NCBI GenBank assembly: GCA_014529385.2
Contig: CM043968.1
Span: 3,688,501-3,744,500, forward strand
Direction of reading: 5' to 3'
DNA length: 56,000 nt
Source: Adiantum capillus-veneris
Taxonomy: Eukaryota > Streptophyta > Polypodiopsida > Polypodiales > Pteridaceae
A program made the position numbers and the translations under genes. The notes below the pieces were generated by a model that ran no database searches, was not told the origin of the DNA, and was given only the letters and a program-made list of their open reading frames with translations. Shown in pieces: positions 44,288-54,431 of this stretch. The first letter of the stretch is position 1. The number at the start of each line of letters is the position of its first letter.

Positions 44288-44504
44288 GTTGAAGTGCACG
44301 TGCAAGAGCGCTTGTGTGTGTGTGCATCAATGGAGAAGAGAGGAGAGGAGATGAGACACAGGTTTGGGTGGACTCCAAACACAATAGTGTTAGGGTTATG
44401 AGTCCTTATTCTTTTATGTAGAATGAATGGTCAATGCTAGTTCCCAGTTAGTCTTGAGCTACCCAACACTCAGGCACGACACATTGGGCTTTATCACCCC
44501 AACA
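44288..44504 (-). mobile_element. Copia D 5' LTR (217 bp)
   Basis: Minus strand begins TGTTGGGGTGATAAAGCCC and ends at the primer site. It shares layout with the LTR at 48268-48451: TGTTGGGG start, GAATAAGGA, CCACCCA, CTCTTCTCC-like blocks in the same order. The ending is inferred from the primer site because no 3' LTR is present. Confidence 0.75.
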
Positions 44505-44529
44505 CAAATATCTTCAAAGTCTCAAAAAC

Positions 44530-46682
44530 CAATCTTCAAGTGGGTACTGGGAATCTAGCTCTTTTGGTTCTTGGTTTGGTGGGATTACTGGTGTAGGTGG
44601 GACACGGATCACACCCTCAGGTTTTCCAACTGTTGGTTCTAGTAAAGCTTGGGCTATTTGAATCATTTTCTAGCACATTTCCAGCCTATCCTTTTCTAGT
44701 TCTACGTATGGATATGTCATCCATATTTGTTCTTGGGTTTGGTTGTTTTTGAGCCTTGTTTCATAGGCTTTTAGGAGGGCATCAAATGGCTCATTAAACT
44801 TCTCAACCAACATTGATCCTCCTGAACTAGCACTTCTCGATTCCTCATGTGTGGATGGTTCTTTTGGAGGTTGAGACATCTACATACGAGAAGGTGCAAC
44901 CATTTCATCATGTTGTCTTATCTTCTCTTTAGCTTGGGTAAGCTCCTCAGCTAGGGATTTCTGCTCTCATTCCCTATGTGCTTTCATCCTAGCCTTTCTA
45001 GCTTTCTAGCCATTTCATTTGCTCTTGTTTTTTTGACTAGATGCGTTGGTATTTGGTTCACTCGTCTCTGAACTTGCGTTAGTTTTCATTTTCTTTGTCT
45101 CTGGATTCTTCTCAGCTTCCTTTTGAGCTTGCGCTCTCGTAACTACTTGAACTGGTACGAGCTACTGGGTAGCTGAACAATTCTCGAGACAGTTGTCGTA
45201 ATCTTTCTGACTCGGTTTGGGTTTTTTGGACAGTTGGGGATGAAGTGAATGACACCATAGTCAAGACAATAGGTTGTTATCTTTTGTTGAGCAAGTCTAT
45301 ATTTTTCTATTTCTTCTTCTGCTTGATCTACCAACAACTCTTGCAAAGTTCCTAACTAGATTTGGAGCTATTTGTTTTCTTTGCGGAGTTCTTGGTGTTG
45401 ATCCTTCATTCTCTCCTTTGCGTCTAGGGACCCTTCTTCCATATGCTTTGTGTGTCTTTGTTCTAGCCATAATTCCTTTTGTAGAGTAGTGATTTGTGCT
45501 TTCAAATCTTGTATAGCTTGGCTACCTGCTCTTGCAACTACTTGTGCAACCCTCAGGGTTGCTCTGAGTCTCTAGATTGTCAAGTCTTGGAGCTCTAATT
45601 TGGCTTTTAGCTCCATCACTTCATCTTTTGCTGCTTCCAACTCACCCTCCACTCTTTCTTTTTCTTCCTGCAAACTCTTTACTTCACGCAAAACCTCCAC
45701 CATTTGCGGTGTCAGAGTGTCTCATTTGCTTTTGACCTCTCTTAGTGTCTTACTACTTCCTCAACTTTATGGGTCATCATTTGGATCGTGTTTGTGAGGT
45801 AATCATGTTCTATTTGCATATTGTCTTCCATGGTAGCATACTATTTTCTCAACCAGTGTGAGACGGCATTTTGATTCTATCCAATACTTGATATGCGGCT
45901 CTCACATCCTCTTCATTTGCTGCAACCAGGCTTCTTGTTGATGGTCTGGGGATCGGGCCTAAAAAGGGAACATTACTCTTGCTGGAGGGGTTCTCCACGG
46001 CCTTGTCAAAAGTTTCCATTGTGGGTGCTTGCTCTTGCCTGGAAACCCATGGTGGGGTTGGAGTTCCATAGACCACCTCAAAAGCCTCTACTGATGTGTA
46101 TCCTCCTTGAAGGAGGTCTTGATAAGTATTCTTTTCTTCCTTTTCCTTGTCTTTTGGTGATGGTGCTGCCTCTTTAGTCTTTTCTAGTGAGTGTTGTGGT
46201 TGGGATGTAGAGGGATGTGGACTTGGAGGATGAGTAGAGGATCCTCCTGGTGAAGGTGGTGGAGTTGCACTTTTTGTTTGCTCATCTTGTTTTCTTTTCT
46301 CCACTTGAGCCTTTGGCATTTCTTTCAGCTGCCTCTTGATATCTTTGTACCTCCTCCATTGTGAGCATAATGACTCCCATAATTCCTTTGTAGTGGTCTT
46401 GTCCATAATCGTGAAGAAAATAGATTCACCAAGGTGCAGGTGAATGGTCACCATAGCACAAGCATCAAGCTCATCCCACTCATCTTCAGTCTAGACACCC
46501 TCTTTATGCTCTTTCAATGGCATTGCAAGGCCCTTACTAACCAAAAAACCAAGCATACATTGCTTCCATATCATGAAGTTTGTGCAATCAAACTTCTTGA
46601 TATAGTACTCTTCTTTCTTAGAAGGTCCAACCATAACTAACAAGAGAAAAAGCAAACGAATGAGACTAGGAATCCAAGGCAA
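44530..46682 (-). pseudogene. Element E composite gag: copia N-terminus, Pro-rich, coiled coil, zinc-finger
   Basis: Starts MVGPSKKEEYYIKKFDCTNF with MIWKQCMLGFLVSKGL, a copia gag N-terminus, with one TAG after HKEGV. TEDEWDELDACAMVTIHLHL and TTTKELWESLCSQWRRYKDI follow in frame. Then comes a Lys/Gln then Pro/Ser-rich part (ATPPPSPGGSSTHPPSPHPS) and LLQGGYTSVEAFEVVYGTPT, to a stop at 45849. A long Glu/Gln/Leu/Lys coiled-coil region (about 45840-45300, for example AQITTLQKELWLEQRHTKHM) follows with several stops. It leads to a Cys/His block YCLDYGVIHFIPNCPKNP near 45260 and a basic VVTRAQAQKEAEKNPETKKM segment near 45130. 44670-44879 adds a final helical part. The finger resembles the one at about 29110. 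Confidence 0.7.
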
Positions 46683-46689
46683 ATTTTTT

Positions 46690-48253
46690 GCAAGAATTTT
46701 GCAAAGTCTCCTCCGTACAAAGATTAAAATCTCAATAAAAACTTAGAAAATCAATACATAAAAATAAATAGAGTGCTGATAGGAAATCATCTAGCATATT
46801 TTACTGAAAAGAACTTCGAAAGACTACCAACTTGGCATCAAAGCACCTATACCCTTCTATACATATCCTAAGGCAAGGACACAAATGTGAATCTCTAGCA
46901 ACCCAATCCACCTCAGACTAGGTAACCCAACCCCCAATGCTTGGCTTCAAAAAAACCTCACACAATGACCCTCACAAAGGGTTATGCAAACACACTAGCC
47001 ACACTCTCAAAAAGGGCTCTTCTGGACTAGTCTCAAAAATGGTCGAGCTACCAAAACAAGACAAAATCATCTCCATAGGGGCGTGTAGAGGCAGTATCCA
47101 CAACATAATGTACATATGTCATGAAATCACTACAAATGTAGTGTATATGCTCAAACAAGCATGAACAATTACAAGAAAAAACCACGGAACTCATCTCCCT
47201 ACAGGGAGTAAAACGTTCTCAATAGATCTCACAACACAAGATCCCTACCAATATATGCATAAAAAACTCTTATTAGAACTGAAATGCCTATCACCACCAA
47301 AGATGCTCACAAATCTGTTGTGTCAAGAGAAACTATGACTATCCCTATGTGTGTAAACCTATATCTGAGAGTTATCTCTTAGAAGTTGTCAATGGCTATG
47401 CATGAGTAATCAAATAAAATAGTCTCTAAAACCACAAAGAACATACATCAATGCCAAGAATGCATATGGCAATCCAACATTTCTCTCCAAAAATGCATGA
47501 AACTGCTACAAGTGGCAATCTGTAACCTTCCTTCCACTGCTAACAAACTATCTCCGATATCTCACTCTCTAAAATGCTAGAGAGTGTGTAAAATTTGTAG
47601 GTGATATCACCGAATTTGATGCAGACATCAATGCTAGGTGTCACTCTATGGAAGAGGCACCTCACTCGTGAACATCAATGTCAAAGGAGAATCTAGAGAG
47701 GAGAATCCAATGCTACAAACCATGCAAATGGTTGTCAATGTTGAGAAAATTGGGTGTCAATGCCGACTTTTGCTGCCAGATGGAAGTGTCTCCCTTGCTC
47801 AAAGATGCTAGAAACACTGAAGCCAAAAATTGGAGTGTGTGTATATCTAATGCCGAGGGGAGAACTCGCCAATGCTATGTGTGTGTGTGTGTGTGTGTGA
47901 AAAATCACACACCCTATTTCTCTTTCTTCAATGCCAAAGAAGAAGCACATAATCTCCCTTTATCATCGAGGCTGATGTTGAATGTTAGAGAAGCATCAAG
48001 AGTCAAATTTGATGCCAAAAAAGTTGGTTGAAAACTACCTTCTATTGGGATGCTCAAATGGAGATTTCGATGGCATAAACGGCTTTGGAAGGGGGGGGAA
48101 ACTTTAGGACACATACTAGAAATACTCCTGACATGGTGAAGAAGCTGCAACAACAACCAAAATCAAAATTTGGCCTGAAACTGTGTGCATATGGATGCGA
48201 ATTTTAGCTCTCTTTATTTCACTTACTCTGAGCTCACACAAGATCTTTGCTTT
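46690..48253. other. Non-coding leader of element E
   Basis: Between the primer site and the gag start. AT-rich, with a (TG)n tract at 47879-47899. The open frames here (46937-47164, 47678-48031 and minus shadows) show no known motif. Confidence 0.55.
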
Positions 48254-48267
48254 GAGATTTGATACCA
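48254..48267 (-). other. Element E primer-binding site
   Basis: Minus strand TGGTATCAAATCTC directly after the LTR. The first eight bases match the initiator-Met tRNA primer site of plant copia elements exactly. Confidence 0.82.
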
Positions 48268-48451
48268 CTTATAGAGTGCATGGTGTGTTCCAAGTGCAAG
48301 GAGAAGAAGAGCAAACACACAGAGTGGGTGGAGCATAAAGTAAGGATAGCAACGTCTCACCACTCCTTATTCTATTGTGTTATCAATAAATAAGGTTAGA
48401 CGTTAGGTGATGGTTTCGTAATGGTCTAGCTAGCTGGCCTAAACCCCAACA
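48268..48451 (-). mobile_element. Element E 5' LTR (184 bp)
   Basis: Minus strand begins TGTTGGGGTTTAGGCC and ends before the primer site. It shares ordered blocks with the D LTR. Confidence 0.72.
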
Positions 48452-49870
48452 CTAGGACAATCCTTAGAATAATGTCCCCCTTTCCTACCACATTACATGC
48501 AATAAGCCTCAATTGTTTTGGCATTTACATCACGTTATGGGAAAATTATGGCAATTTTCATTCTCAATTTAGGTGTTGGTTTCATCATGGGTGGTCTAGA
48601 CCCTTGATTTGCAATGAAGTAGATAGGTGCCTCTTTGGGAGGTGCATGATAAACTGGTTCAGCCATGGTGGTTTGTGGTTGATTATACCAATCTTCCTCG
48701 GCTAGTAGGGTAGATGAACTAGCTTCATTGTGTGGCGTAATCGGTACTATGGCCTACTCTTCCACTTATCCTTCGGTATCCATTTACTTGACTGGTATTG
48801 TATTGTTTCCTATAGTGGTGCTCGTTGACCTAGAATATACTTAGCTGGTATTGCAGTGTTTCCTTATAGTGGTGGTCATTGACCTAGCATGGGTTTCCAT
48901 CTCTTCATAGACATGGGTGGATTTTTCATTTGGCCCATGTTAGGGGCATACCTATACATAGGTTGTCCTCGTGGTGGTCTCATAGTCACATATTGGACAT
49001 TCTTGGACTACTTTGGCCAGTAATAAAACTCGTTAGTCTCATGGTTTGTCCACTTTCCCTTCATAGCACACCATTTGGGAGGCCTCATTGGTCCCATCGG
49101 TTGCCCTTGTGGTGGCCCTGTCTTGGCCCTCTCACTAGAATTCTTTGCAGCTTTCTCATCATGTCATTCATTCTTTTGAGCATGTCCTCTATGGAATTTA
49201 GAGGAGCTACCATAGTTGGTCCTACTTGTACTCGCACAATAGATATACTCCTCTCACTTTGACTATCTCTCATCATGCTTTCTTTGTTAAAAATCTCATA
49301 ATTATCCCCCAAGTCTATTACATCAAGGATGCACGCTTCCAAGGTTGTGTGTTTCTTGCTATAAAGCATAGCATGCAACTCTTTGTTGAGTATACCTTCA
49401 AGGAATAGTGAGACAAGTCTTTCTTCGCCTGGATTTTCCAACTCGGGGCATATATCAATATATTGTCTCATTTTCCTTACACAATCTCTTACAGACTCTC
49501 CTTGTCTTTGTTTAAAGCTATAAGTTTGTGTTGTTGCACTATGCTTGATTCCCATTTTTGGACAAATAGCAACAAATCCCTCAGCCAATGTTGATAAAAT
49601 TGTAGTTGATCTAGGAGGTATGGTTTGAAACCAAGTCAAAGACTTACCCTCTAAGGTCATTCCAAAATCCCTCAAATTGAATTTGGAAATTTGAAATCCT
49701 TTTTCCCCTTTACACTTGCGTGAAGCTTGCTAAGTGGTCATACGGATCCCCAAATCCACTATATTTTTTTGACCCATTTTTGAAAATCAAGTGGTTCGAC
49801 CCTTTGATTATGCTCAACACCTTCTCTCTTGGTTGATGGTCCTCCATCTAAGCCTTCAAACCAGTTTAGT
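48440..49870 (-). pseudogene. Ty3/gypsy gag (fragment)
   Basis: The frame 49675-49085 (196 codons) reads a Retrotrans_gag core: LEGKSLTWFQTIPPRSTTIL, STLAEGFVAICPKMGIKHSA, QTYSFKQRQGESVRDCVRKM and NPGEERLVSLFLEGILNKEL. This is the usual W-F ... F ... Q-x2-E-S-V ... F-x2-G-L series. Upstream to about 49870 the frame can be followed with stops. Downstream, shifted frames give NHETNEFYYWPK and a knuckle near 48470-48510 where CMxCGRKG-like sequence has lost its second half. It ends at the element E LTR. No gypsy pol adjoins it. Confidence 0.85.
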
Positions 49871-50820
49871 CTTTTGATCTAATGCTAACTTGTCATAGTT
49901 TGCTAGTCATTCTATTAGCTGCAAGTATATACAATAAATGCTAGCATGAAATTTTTATTCATGAATTGCAAAAATAGCCAAAGGACCAATCTACGACCTC
50001 CAATCCCTAAAAGCTTGCTTTCTAGTAGCAAAGAATTTCCAATGGACTCCAAACTTTTCAAGCTACCTTGTGGGATAGGTGCTCTACCTTGGTAGAGTTC
50101 AGGCATCTCTTTGGAAATGTGAGTCAGCCCTAGTTTCTCCCAAGGATGGGTGTTGGGGAGTGAGGACTGTTTTGTGGCTAAGTCCGACCAGTGAGAGGTA
50201 GGTTTCTCTTATCGTGTTGTGTTTAGGCATGTTAAGCTTGGGTTCTCGCTCAATTCCATGGCCAATTTAGCTCCTATAGGCATAGAGGATTTTTTCACCA
50301 CTTACCAAGTGCACCCACTTTCCTTTTGGCCCGTTTCAAGCATTTCTCTTTCTTTTGCTCATCGTGGGATGGCAGGCTGAGGCAGGTTCTATATAGGTAG
50401 GTTGGGGGGGGGAGTGCATACTAGCCCTAGTAGGGGGCACCCTCGCTAGGGTGCCCCAATAGGTAGCTTAGAGGCCCGAGCCACCACAGGTATGCGGACG
50501 GGTAGCCCATCATTTTCTGGAAACACCATGTCCATCATTTTTGCTTTCTTTCTCCAGTGTTTTGTAGCCAGAGGGGGCCTCTCCCCTAGCATTTCCATGG
50601 CCAGTCCTCCAGCATTTCTGGTAGGTAGCCTTGCAATGTTTTGGCAGCAATGATGGGTAGCACTTGTGGGCTCTCTTCATCCATGCTGATGGGCAATAGA
50701 TCTTCCCTTCCACATTTCTCCTTAGGGAAGCCCATTCCGTGGGCATTGTAGTCAAAGGCCAAGGAGAGAATAGACCCCTACTTCCTCTGGAGGACAGACA
50801 CACCAATAGCCTTGAGGCCT

Positions 50821-50824
<4 letters not shown>
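49871..50824. other. No gene recognised
   Basis: Open frames at 49915-50106 and 50510-50824 (minus) carry no known motif. A 16-bp palindrome CTCTACCTTGGTAGAG lies near 50088. The region could be the leader or LTR of the gypsy element whose gag lies at 48440-49870, but no ends were found. Confidence 0.4.

Positions 50825-50895
<71 letters not shown>
50825..50895. repeat. (CT)n microsatellite, about 35 units
   Basis: Uninterrupted CT run. The Arg-Glu repeat frame on the minus strand is an artefact of it. Confidence 0.98.
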
Positions 50896-50897
<2 letters not shown>

Positions 50898-51109
50898 CAA
50901 TTCTTATTTTGATAGGAGGTAAATCCATGTTGGGGAGCCTAGCCCATCTTGTGGTGGTCTCAATGTTCTCTTGTGAAAGAGCAATTGACAATGTCAATAG
51001 CAGTGTAGTTGTGTGTAGCTTGGGTATATCCAAAGGGTGTTATAGATCTATGTTGACCACCCATGGTCACTTATATGAGGAGCTTGTTATGAGCATCACG
51101 GAGGCTTTT

Positions 51110-51115
<6 letters not shown>

Positions 51116-51166
<51 letters not shown>
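51116..51166. repeat. (CT)n microsatellite, about 25 units
   Basis: Uninterrupted CT run, 220 bp from the previous one. Confidence 0.98.
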
Positions 51167-51168
<2 letters not shown>

Positions 51169-51368
51169 CACTTGAGGTCAATACATAGCATCCTATGATC
51201 CGATTCCGGATTCCATTCACCGAGTGTAAAAGACCCGAGTACATAGCCTCCAATCATGATGGTGAATCATTCTTACCTATGTCTAGACTTCAAACGAGCA
51301 CTTACATATGCTGATATGGTGGACCAAATGTTAAGCATGACAGAGCATCAAGAGAGCCCAACATTAGA

Positions 51369-52495
51369 ATGCAAGTGGAAAGTTTTCAAAGAAGTAATTT
51401 GCTCTTGTGCAAAGGAATGCTTTTTGGTGAAACACATGTCTTGCAAAAGGTCGGCACCAAGAAGGAATGGTTTGACATGGAATGTAGTCAACCCCGAAAA
51501 CACTTGCTAAGGTTGGATGCAAGCAAAGACAAGGAACTTTACTTGGAACGTTCACACACATACAAAGCACTTGTTCAAAAAAATAGGAGAAGGTAGGAAG
51601 TCAAAAAACAACTTCTTTTAGCGCAAGAGAAAGCACATGCATGTGGCAAGTTTTGGCAAAATCTAAAAGGAAAGAGTGTGAGAGCTTTGGTGACTTCACT
51701 CCTAAGGATATGTATACGCATTGCAAGAACCTCTATGAGCAATCTAATGTTGATAAGATGGAATGTTGTAGCTCCCTTTTGTTTATGCCTCCCTTCTTTA
51801 CCATTGAAGATGTATATTGCGCACTTGAGAATCTTGCTACTCGCAAGGCGGGGGACCTTCAAGGTATCAAGGCTAAAATGATTAAATGGACAAGCAAGAA
51901 AACACGATATTGGATAAGCGATATGTTTAACCTTGCACTTCAGCATGGCATGCCTCATGATTGGAGTGCAAATTGGATCAAACCTTTGCACAAAGGAGGA
52001 GATGTAAACAATGTGAACAACTATCACACTATAATGGTTGGTTCTTTGATGGAAAAGTTATTTGGATGTATCATGGAGATGAAGATAAGTGAATGGGCTG
52101 AAAATAACGGAAAACATGCGCTAGGACAAGCAGGTTTTTGAAAGCATCATAGCACTATTGATCACCTTGTCACTCTTTGAGTTCTTATGGAAGCGTCTTG
52201 ATTGAAAGGAAAAAATTTATATTGTTGCTTTGTGGATTTCAAGAAAGCTTTTGACATGGTACCACGAGGAAATCTTTGGAGACATATACAAAGCCTTCAA
52301 GTGCCGAGAAAATTTATGAATGCAGTCTTTCCCATATACCAAAAAGTGATATGTCGACTACGTATGGGAGATGGAATTTCAGAACTTTTTGCAAGCACCA
52401 TTGGTGTCAAACAAGGATGCCCACTTTCCGCAACTCTCTTTGGGCTACTCATTAATGAATTGGAATGCATGGGTTTATGCAACAAGAAGGCATAG
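51369..52495 (+). pseudogene. LINE 2 linker and reverse transcriptase N-terminal half
   Basis: KKEWFDMECSQPRKHLLRLD and HTYKALVQKNRRR form the linker after the endonuclease. A stop and a frame change lead into FTIEDVYCALENLATRKAGD, GIKAKMIKW and WIKPLHKGGDVNNVNNYHTI (RT 1-2). After stops at 52139, 52178 and 52199 come NLYCCFVDFKKAFDMVPR (RT with first catalytic Asp) and GVKQGCPLSATLFGLLINEL. The known role is copying element RNA at a nicked target; here at least four lesions prevent this. Confidence 0.88.
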
Positions 52496-53331
52496 AAGAG
52501 GTTAAGATTGGAAATGCAGTGATCATGCTTTTGCTTTATGCTAATGATGTAGTGCTCTTGGCACATAACTTAGAAGATGCACAAAAGCTTATGAGTGTCT
52601 TGGAACGCTTTTGCCTACATAGAAAGCTGATCGTGAATGGATTCAAATCCAAGGTTATGCTTGTAAAGACCCTCAATGATGAAAATCCATGCATTGTATA
52701 CAACAATAAGCAACTTGAAGTGGTAGATAGCTTCAAGTACCTTGGCCTTGAGGTTTCATCCAATCATAAATGGAAGGATTGCGCAATGTGTTGCTTAGAA
52801 GCCAAAAAGAGGGCTTATTATGCATTTGAGAACATGTGCAATGCTGGAGAGATTAAGTGTTGGGCTCTCAAAAAGTACCTCTTTGACACATTGGTGACAC
52901 CGGTGCTTCTTTATGGAGTGGAGGTGTGGGGTGGTAGCAATGGAAAGTCTACTTGGAAAGAGTTTGAGAATGTCCAAAAGCGTTTTCTCACCAACTTTCT
53001 CCAAGTCAAGACACAAACACCCTACATGCTCTTACTTCTTGAGTCCGCATCGCTTCCCATTGAGGTCTTAGGCGTGCAAAGGGTTGTGAAGTACATGCTT
53101 AAGACACAACGTAGCCCTTTGTATCGACTTCCTAGAATCACATATGAAGCAAGTCAAAAGATCCAAAAGACATGCAAGAGCAAAATACTAAGTTCGAGGT
53201 GGATGCTTGACATCAACGAATGGTTTGGAAGATGGGATGCATGTCACTTGGTCAAGGATGCGTCGATCAAATCCCAAGTTAATGAGGCGTTCTTACAACA
53301 CCAATGGATCACGGCTTTGGCAAAATCCTGA
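52465..53331 (+). pseudogene. LINE 2 reverse transcriptase C-terminal half
   Basis: An open 288-codon frame shifted relative to the previous half. IMLLLYANDVVLLAHNLEDA carries the catalytic box with Asp to Asn (YAND at 52537-52548; family YADD). It is followed by LNGFKSKVM-like VNGFKSKVMLV, DSFKYLGLEVSSNHKW, and VTPVLLYGVEVWGGS (the thumb motif LLYG-x-E-x-W). EFENVQKRFLTNFLQVKTQT and the C-terminal region follow. The nominal start at 52465 is only where the frame opens. Confidence 0.88.
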
Positions 53332-53469
53332 GGTTTTCGCTTCATCCATTACACCACACACATTGCCCCAAACTACAAATCTCTCTTCTTCTCCGAACGC
53401 GGTAACCGAACCCATCCCTACATCCTTAAGCCCATCCCATTGAGTACAATCTGCACCATTGCCTCCATT

Positions 53470-53690
53470 TGTCTCAGCTCCCATTCTCTACGCTGCGAGA
53501 TAGGATGTTGGGGCACTAGCGAGGAGTCTCATTGACTTTGCACCTTATGCCCCCATCAAGTGCGAGAGAGTGAGTACCACACACTACTTGAGTGCTCAGC
53601 TTTTGACCACATTAGGTCCTCTTTTCCCCATATATTCAGTCATGAGCTCTCCCTACATACCTTCCTCTCCCAACCATGATGTGGACTCTC
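53470..53690 (+). pseudogene. LINE 2 C-terminal zinc domain
   Basis: A frame with one TGA reads HSLRCEIGCWGTSEESH, LCTLCPHQVRESEYHTLLEC and SAFDHIRSSFPHIFS. The C-x2-C ... H-x4-C pattern and the following D-x-R are typical of LINE C-terminal fingers. Confidence 0.75.
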
Positions 53691-53762
53691 TATTGTGATG
53701 CTCATTTCAACCATTTTTGAGCGTCGAGGGTCACTTATGACTTCCACTCACACCACGTGACA

Positions 53763-54077
<315 letters not shown>

Positions 54078-54091
54078 TGGTATCAAAGCCC
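54078..54091 (+). other. Primer-binding site of a copia-type element
   Basis: TGGTATCAAAGCCC, preceded by AACA. It is the plus-strand form of the initiator-Met tRNA primer site seen in E. An element should therefore extend to the right of it. Confidence 0.65.
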
Positions 54092-54203
54092 TTGGTGATA
54101 GGACGACCTTGGATGCTTGGATTTGGTTGATCCAGTGTCATTTTGTACTTGATTGAGAGAGAAGAAGCTTGCTGATTTTTCTCCAATATGGGGTAGATTT
54201 GGC

Positions 54204-54431
54204 TATGTGGAGGTATTGGATCCTTGTCTATGACTTCCCCATCTTTACACTTGTTTACCCCAAACTCTCTTCACCAAGGGTATGTGGAGGCCTTGGATCC
54301 TTGTCTATGACTTCCCCATCTTTACAATTGTTTACCCCAACCTCTCTTCATGGGTATGTGGAGGGCTTGGATCCTTGTCTATGACTTCCCCATCTATACA
54401 CTTGTTTACCCCAACCTCTCTTCACCAAGGG
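54204..54431. repeat. Three tandem units of 74-77 bp
   Basis: Units 54204-54280, 54281-54354 and 54355-54431, each containing TTGGATCCTTGTCTATGACT then 'tccccatct.tacaattgtttaccccaa.ctctcttca'. All three are read in different frames because 74 and 77 are not multiples of three, so it is unlikely to be a protein repeat. Confidence 0.93.

Larger units (their letters stand above)
39810..44504 (-). mobile_element. Ty1/copia element D, best preserved (5' LTR to truncated RNase H)
   Basis: Minus-strand order is LTR (44504-44288), primer site, a leader of about 1 kb, gag (43240-42284), integrase (41923 to about 41150), RT (about 40950-39900) and the start of RNase H. Homology ends at about 39811 just after GYTDANYAG, so the rest of RNase H and the 3' LTR are missing. 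A handful of stops interrupt an otherwise readable polyprotein, far fewer than in A or B, so D is younger. Confidence 0.9.
44510..48451 (-). mobile_element. Gag-only retroelement E (LTR, primer site, leader, composite gag)
   Basis: Minus-strand order is LTR (48451-48268), primer site (48267-48254), a non-coding leader (about 48250-46690) and a gag-like reading frame (46682 to about 44530). The D LTR begins directly after it. No protease, integrase, RT or RNase H was found. It is either a truncated autonomous element or a non-autonomous gag-carrying one. If the D LTR also served as its 3' LTR the two would form a tandem, but the two LTRs differ too much to be a pair from one insertion. Confidence 0.65.
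51369..53720 (+). mobile_element. LINE 2 (5'-truncated non-LTR retrotransposon)
   Basis: Linker (51369-51660), RT fingers and palm (51641-52495), RT palm to C-terminal (52465-53331) and a Cys/His C-terminal domain (about 53470-53680), all on +. It is a different lineage from LINE 1, since it keeps RT and has another C-terminus. The endonuclease is missing or unrecognisable, which fits 5' truncation during target-primed reverse transcription. A compound microsatellite begins about 95 bp after the last coding block. Confidence 0.85.

Noticed and set aside
44288-48451. One full-length element with LTRs at both ends
   Set aside because: The two LTRs share layout but differ too much for a pair made in one insertion, and each has its own primer site facing the same way. 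Two adjacent elements fit better.
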